Shown: positions 61,171-64,000 of the stretch, piece by piece
How positions within the stretch are numbered: the stretch's first letter is position 1
Layout of the letters: the number at the start of each line of letters is the position of its first letter
Origin: Pueribacillus sp041725775
GTDB lineage: Bacteria > Bacillota > Bacilli > Bacillales > UBA6769
Direction: 5' to 3'
DNA length: 64,000 bases
NCBI RefSeq assembly: GCF_041725775.1
Contig: NZ_JBEUEL010000002.1
Location: forward strand, 124,001-188,000
Notes under the pieces: generated by a model
The model's input: only the letters and a program-made list of their open reading frames with translations
The model's database searches: none
What the model was told of the DNA's origin: nothing
Made by a program: the position numbers and the translations under genes

Positions 61171-61974
61171 TTATTGTTCATAACGATGGCCACGGTGGTT
61201 CGTTGGTCCAACCCCGCTTCCAATCGCTAAGCTATATCGGATCGCGCAAGTGATGTAATGCTTTGCTTTATTTACCGCTTTGTGCAAGCCATTCCCTTTT
61301 GCAAGCTCAGCTGCAATCGCAGCGGAATACGTACATCCTGTTCCATGTGTATGTTTCGTATCGATGCGATCAGATGAGACAGAATAATACGTGAATCCAT
61401 CGTAAAGTAAATCAATAGCTTTTTGCTCACTGCTTAAGTGTCCGCCTTTTATTAAAACATGCTTCACTCCAAGTTCATGAATACGTTTTGCCGCCTTTTT
61501 CATATCGGAAATATTTTCGATGCTTTCAACCTTTGTTAACCTCGCAGCTTCAGGCAGGTTTGGTGTAATGACAGTTGCTTTCGGGAGAAGTTTTTCACAA
61601 AGGGCTTCAATAGCATCATCTTGAAGAAGCTGATCTCCACCTTTAGCAACCATCACCGGATCAACCACTAAATTTTCTAACTGATGTTCTTCTATCTGAT
61701 CTGCGACGGCTTCAATAATATCTTTTGAAAAAAGCATCCCCGTCTTCACAGCATCCGGTTTTAAGTCTACTGCCACCGCTTCGATTTGTTTCACAACGGA
61801 TTCTACAATCTGTGGATACACGCCATGAACACCGAGTGTATTTTGAGCCGTAACTGCAGTAATTGCACTCATACCATATACGTCTAATTCTTGAAAAGTT
61901 TTTAAATCAGCTTGAATACCAGCCCCCCCGCCACTATCCGAACCTGCAATCGTCAATGCTTTAAAAACAGGCAT
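61171..61974 (-). CDS. thiD: Hydroxymethylpyrimidine/phosphomethylpyrimidine kinase
   Basis: It phosphorylates HMP and HMP-P for thiamine synthesis. The ribokinase-like fold shows AGSDSGGGAGIQADLKT at the start (8-24), the anion-hole GTGCTYSAAIA (about 213-223) and VVDPVMVAKGG. The 267-residue length is normal. It is separated from thiG by a 145-bp gap without a clear terminator and may be an extension of that operon. Confidence 0.93.
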   Translation of the reverse strand: MPVFKALTIAGSDSGGGAGIQADLKTFQELDVYGMSAITAVTAQNTLGVHGVYPQIVESVVKQIEAVAVDLKPDAVKTGMLFSKDIIEAVADQIEEHQLENLVVDPVMVAKGGDQLLQDDAIEALCEKLLPKATVITPNLPEAARLTKVESIENISDMKKAAKRIHELGVKHVLIKGGHLSSEQKAIDLLYDGFTYYSVSSDRIDTKHTHGTGCTYSAAIAAELAKGNGLHKAVNKAKHYITCAIRYSLAIGSGVGPTNHRGHRYEQ

Positions 61975-62119
61975 TTTTAATTCCTCCTTCCAATTTTAAA
62001 CAAACGATTTGCATTATTATATACTTCAATTCACATTTGTACAAATCTTCTCACGTCACAACATTGAAAATTTTGTTTTTGAGCGAATAACGAGCATTGC
62101 TTGCGTGACAGGTCTCCTT

Positions 62120-62896
62120 TTACTTTGATACATATCCCGTTGTAACGCTTGATGCTTTGGCATATCGGCTTTTTTCAATTCTGCCAGCGTGATATGAGTA
62201 TCGACCCGCTTCAACCGCTAACTTCATCGCCTTTGCCATCTTAACAGGATCTTTTGCTTCAGCAACAGCTGTATTTAATAAAATGCCGTCAACGCCAAGT
62301 TCCATCGCCTCGACAACATCTTTCGCAGATCCAATTCCCGCATCAACAATGATAGGAACTTTCGATTCTTCAACAATGAGTGATAAATTGTACGGATTTA
62401 ACAATCCTAATCCTGTCCCGATTGGTGAAGCTCCAGGCATGACAGCAGACGCACCAACTTCTTCAAGATGCTTACACAAAATCGGATCATCCGAAGTGTA
62501 CGGCAGAGCAACAAACCCTTCTTTGACTAACTGTTCCGTCGCTTTTAACGTTTCGACTGGATCAGGAAGAAGCGTCTTTTCATTCGCACAAATTTCTACC
62601 TTAATCCAATTGCTTAACCCCGATGCCCTCACAAGTCTAGCAATACGTACTGCTTCATCAGCCGTTTTTGCGCCAGATGTGTTTGGTAGGAAGTAGAAAT
62701 TATCTAAATCCAAATGCTGCAAAATTGCATCTTCACTCGGCTCATTTAAATTTACTCTTCGAATTGCAAACGTTAACACTTCGGTTCCAGAGGCAGCAAT
62801 CGCATCATTTTGAACATTAGAGTTAGCAAACCGCCCTGTTCCTAAAAATAATCTTGATTGAAGTTCGACTCCGTCAATTTTTAATGGTGTATCCAT
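62120..62896 (-). CDS. thiG: Thiazole synthase ThiG
   Basis: It forms the thiazole ring from DXP, ThiS-thiocarboxylate and dehydroglycine. The TIM-barrel Lys is in PNTSGAKTADEAVRIARL (about 72-89), and the phosphate site is GIGSAKDVVEAMELG...DGILLNTAVAEAKDP. It begins four bases after thiS. The 258-residue length is usual. Confidence 0.94.
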   Translation of the reverse strand: MDTPLKIDGVELQSRLFLGTGRFANSNVQNDAIAASGTEVLTFAIRRVNLNEPSEDAILQHLDLDNFYFLPNTSGAKTADEAVRIARLVRASGLSNWIKVEICANEKTLLPDPVETLKATEQLVKEGFVALPYTSDDPILCKHLEEVGASAVMPGASPIGTGLGLLNPYNLSLIVEESKVPIIVDAGIGSAKDVVEAMELGVDGILLNTAVAEAKDPVKMAKAMKLAVEAGRYSYHAGRIEKSRYAKASSVTTGYVSK

Positions 62897-62900
62897 ATTT

Positions 62901-63101
62901 TTACCCCCCTCCTACGAAATGTACAAGTTCGATTGACATTCCTTCTTGTAACCGGGTATGCTGCCATTCATTTCGATCGATAACCTCTCCATCAATTTCA
63001 ACGACAACCAACTTATTCTCAAGTTTAAAATGCGACACGAGATCGGTTACGTTTTTTAATTCGGAAAACTGTTGTTCTTCTCCATTTACCTTTAACTTCA
63101 T
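62901..63101 (-). CDS. thiS: Sulfur-carrier protein ThiS
   Basis: The 66-residue ubiquitin-like protein ends in GGG, whose Gly-Gly carries the thiocarboxylate used by ThiG. The first bases overlap the thiE stop by four, so it is translationally coupled. The usual adenylating partner ThiF is not in the visible operon. Confidence 0.92.
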   Translation of the reverse strand: MKLKVNGEEQQFSELKNVTDLVSHFKLENKLVVVEIDGEVIDRNEWQHTRLQEGMSIELVHFVGGG

Positions 63102-63727
63102 CGATTCTCCCTCGCCTTGATTTTTTTAATAAACGCTTCACACGTTTTTTTCACATCTGAACTACCGACAACTTCACTCACAACACAGACATTTCGTCCC
63201 CCTGCGTCGAGAACTTCATCTACGTTATGAAGCTTAATTCCTCCAATTGGAACAAAAGGAATGCTAATTTCTTCGACAACTTCGCGTAAGTAAGTGAGTG
63301 TAACTGGGTCAACGACATCTTCTTTCGTTTTTGTTGGGAAAATCGGACCGACCCCGATATAATCTGCTCCACCTTTTTCTGCAGAACGGGCTTGATCAAT
63401 TGAATGGGTAGAAATGCCGATAATTTTATTTCCAATAATTCGGCGAGCTTCTTGTAAAGGCAAATCGTCTTGTCCTAAATGGACTCCATCAGCATCTACG
63501 GCGATCGCAATATCAATATGATCATTGACGATAAACGGAACGTTATATTGTTTCGTTAACTCCCGCAACGCTCTTGCCTTTTCTAAAATTTGCCTTTTTG
63601 AACTTTTTTTATCGCGTAATTGAATAAAATCAGCCCCACCTTCAAGTGATTCTTTCATAACATCAATCATAGAGCGGTTCGGATGAAATTCTTCACCTGT
63701 AATGACATATAGTCGAAAATCTAGCAA
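63098..63727 (-). CDS. thiE: Thiamine-phosphate synthase
   Basis: It joins HMP-PP and thiazole-P to thiamine phosphate. Motifs are QLRDKKSSKRQI (about 36-47), VHLGQDDLP, GISTHS and the pyrophosphate loop GPIFPTKTKEDV, which favours ThiE over the tautomerase TenI. The frame extends to 63775, but AAAGGGGTG sits before TTG 63727 (209 residues). It is the first gene after the TPP riboswitch. Confidence 0.9.
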   Translation of the reverse strand: MLDFRLYVITGEEFHPNRSMIDVMKESLEGGADFIQLRDKKSSKRQILEKARALRELTKQYNVPFIVNDHIDIAIAVDADGVHLGQDDLPLQEARRIIGNKIIGISTHSIDQARSAEKGGADYIGVGPIFPTKTKEDVVDPVTLTYLREVVEEISIPFVPIGGIKLHNVDEVLDAGGRNVCVVSEVVGSSDVKKTCEAFIKKIKARENR

Positions 63728-63767
63728 ATGCTCACCCCTTTCAAGCATTGAACAGTTGTAAAGAAAA

Positions 63768-63783
63768 CTCGCCAAACGGCGAG
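63768..63783. terminator. Second hairpin in the thi leader
   Basis: CTCGCC-AAAC-GGCGAG forms a 6-bp GC-rich stem. On the minus strand it is followed by TTTTCTTT, on the plus strand by ATTTTTT. It lies between the riboswitch terminator and thiE. Confidence 0.55.
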
Positions 63784-63856
63784 ATTTTTTGCTATGGCAG
63801 ATAGAATTAAAATATTCATCAATTAAAAAGAACTCTCTTCCCTATAAAAATAAAAA

Positions 63857-63885
63857 ACCATAATCAAACGAGACTAGATTATGGT
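63857..63885 (-). terminator. Riboswitch-controlled attenuator terminator
   Basis: ACCATAATC/GATTATGGT (9-bp stem) directly follows the TPP aptamer on the minus strand and is followed by TTTTTTATTTTTA. Confidence 0.85.
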
Positions 63886-63900
63886 ATCACACATAATCGA

Positions 63901-63982
63901 CTTCCCTCCGCTGGCATAATCCAGATCAGGTAATGAGGGTAAAAGGAAAACACTCCTTTTTCTCAGCTTCACGCACCCCTAG
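63901..63982 (-). promoter_or_regulatory. TPP (thiamine pyrophosphate) riboswitch
   Basis: Read on the minus strand the conserved aptamer pieces occur in order: GGGGTGC, GCTGAGA, ACCCT, ACCTGATCTGGATTATGCCA (one base variant of the usual GGATAATGCCA) and GCGGAGGGAAG. An attenuator follows, so high TPP should stop transcription before thiE-thiS-thiG. The promoter lies outside or at the very edge of the window. Confidence 0.96.
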
Positions 63983-64000
63983 CCTTTCTCTTTATTAAAT

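Noticed and set aside
1..64000. CRISPR arrays, toxin-antitoxin pairs or defence islands
   Set aside because: No regularly spaced repeats, Cas genes, restriction genes or paired small toxin genes were seen; yqhH is SNF2-like but is a conserved housekeeping neighbour of yqhG.

Overview
The window is chromosomal DNA from a low-GC, endospore-forming member of the Bacillaceae. Gene order follows the Bacillus subtilis map closely: ylbN(start)-ylbM-L-K-J-coaD-rsmD-ylbG-F-D-C, then ctaFEDCB/ctaA-pycA-ftsW-ylaN-glsA-ylaL-J-I-H-typA-ylaF, then suhB-yktB-pdhDCBA-def-rnjA-ktrC-ykuS-ccpC-darB. After nrdJ it jumps to the lipM-yqhL-yqhH-yqhG-yqgW-X-Y-comG-aroK-yqzE segment and ends in a thi cluster behind a TPP riboswitch. 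Sporulation genes (ylbJ, ylbD, ylaJ, a Spo0E-like gene), competence genes and a caa3 oxidase with a cytochrome-c-fused subunit II agree with an aerobic, sporulating Bacillus relative. The species cannot be named from the sequence alone.

Region 1 (1-10.4 kb) holds the ylb cluster. It covers tRNA modification, CoA synthesis, 16S rRNA methylation, an RNase Y specificity factor and envelope or spore proteins. A structured RNA resembling the ylbH leader precedes rsmD. Region 2 (10.4-24.8 kb) is central metabolism: heme A synthesis (ctaA, ctaB), caa3 oxidase (ctaC-F) with a DUF420/CtaM-type assembly factor, pyruvate carboxylase, FtsW, YlaN and glutaminase. Region 3 (24.9-25.5 kb) is a decayed copy of an LPXTG surface-protein gene. 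Region 4 (25.6-43.8 kb) carries typA, inositol monophosphatase, the pyruvate dehydrogenase operon, peptide deformylase, RNase J1, KtrC, CcpC, a DHA2 multidrug transporter and the c-di-AMP receptor DarB. Region 5 (44-53 kb) has the B12-dependent ribonucleotide reductase, LipM, YqhL, YqhH, YqhG and tRNA-Gln(UUG). Region 6 (53.2-61.1 kb) is the comG operon plus aroK and yqzE. Region 7 (61.2-64 kb) is thiE-thiS-thiG and thiD.

The least ordinary segment is inside comG. About 3.2 kb separate comGA-comGB from comGC-comGD-comGE-comGF-comGG. This insert contains a broken IS110-family transposase gene, IS3-family fragments and an intact gene for a secreted, Ig-like/collagen-like, LPXTG-anchored protein whose ribosome-binding site fits an ATT codon better than its first ATG. 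The decayed relative of that gene lies about 31 kb away in this window. The insert should cut comGC-GG off from the ComK-type promoter ahead of comGA. Other unexplained structures are a 143-bp element with 11-bp terminal inverted repeats after rnjA, an 18-bp-stem hairpin before yqhH, two decayed intergenic repeats and a second hairpin in the thi leader.

Functionally, LipM, PdhC and PdhD belong to one lipoylation/pyruvate oxidation system, DarB is known elsewhere to contact pyruvate carboxylase, and ctaA/ctaB feed heme A to ctaCDEF. No CRISPR array, intact prophage or recognisable defence island is visible.
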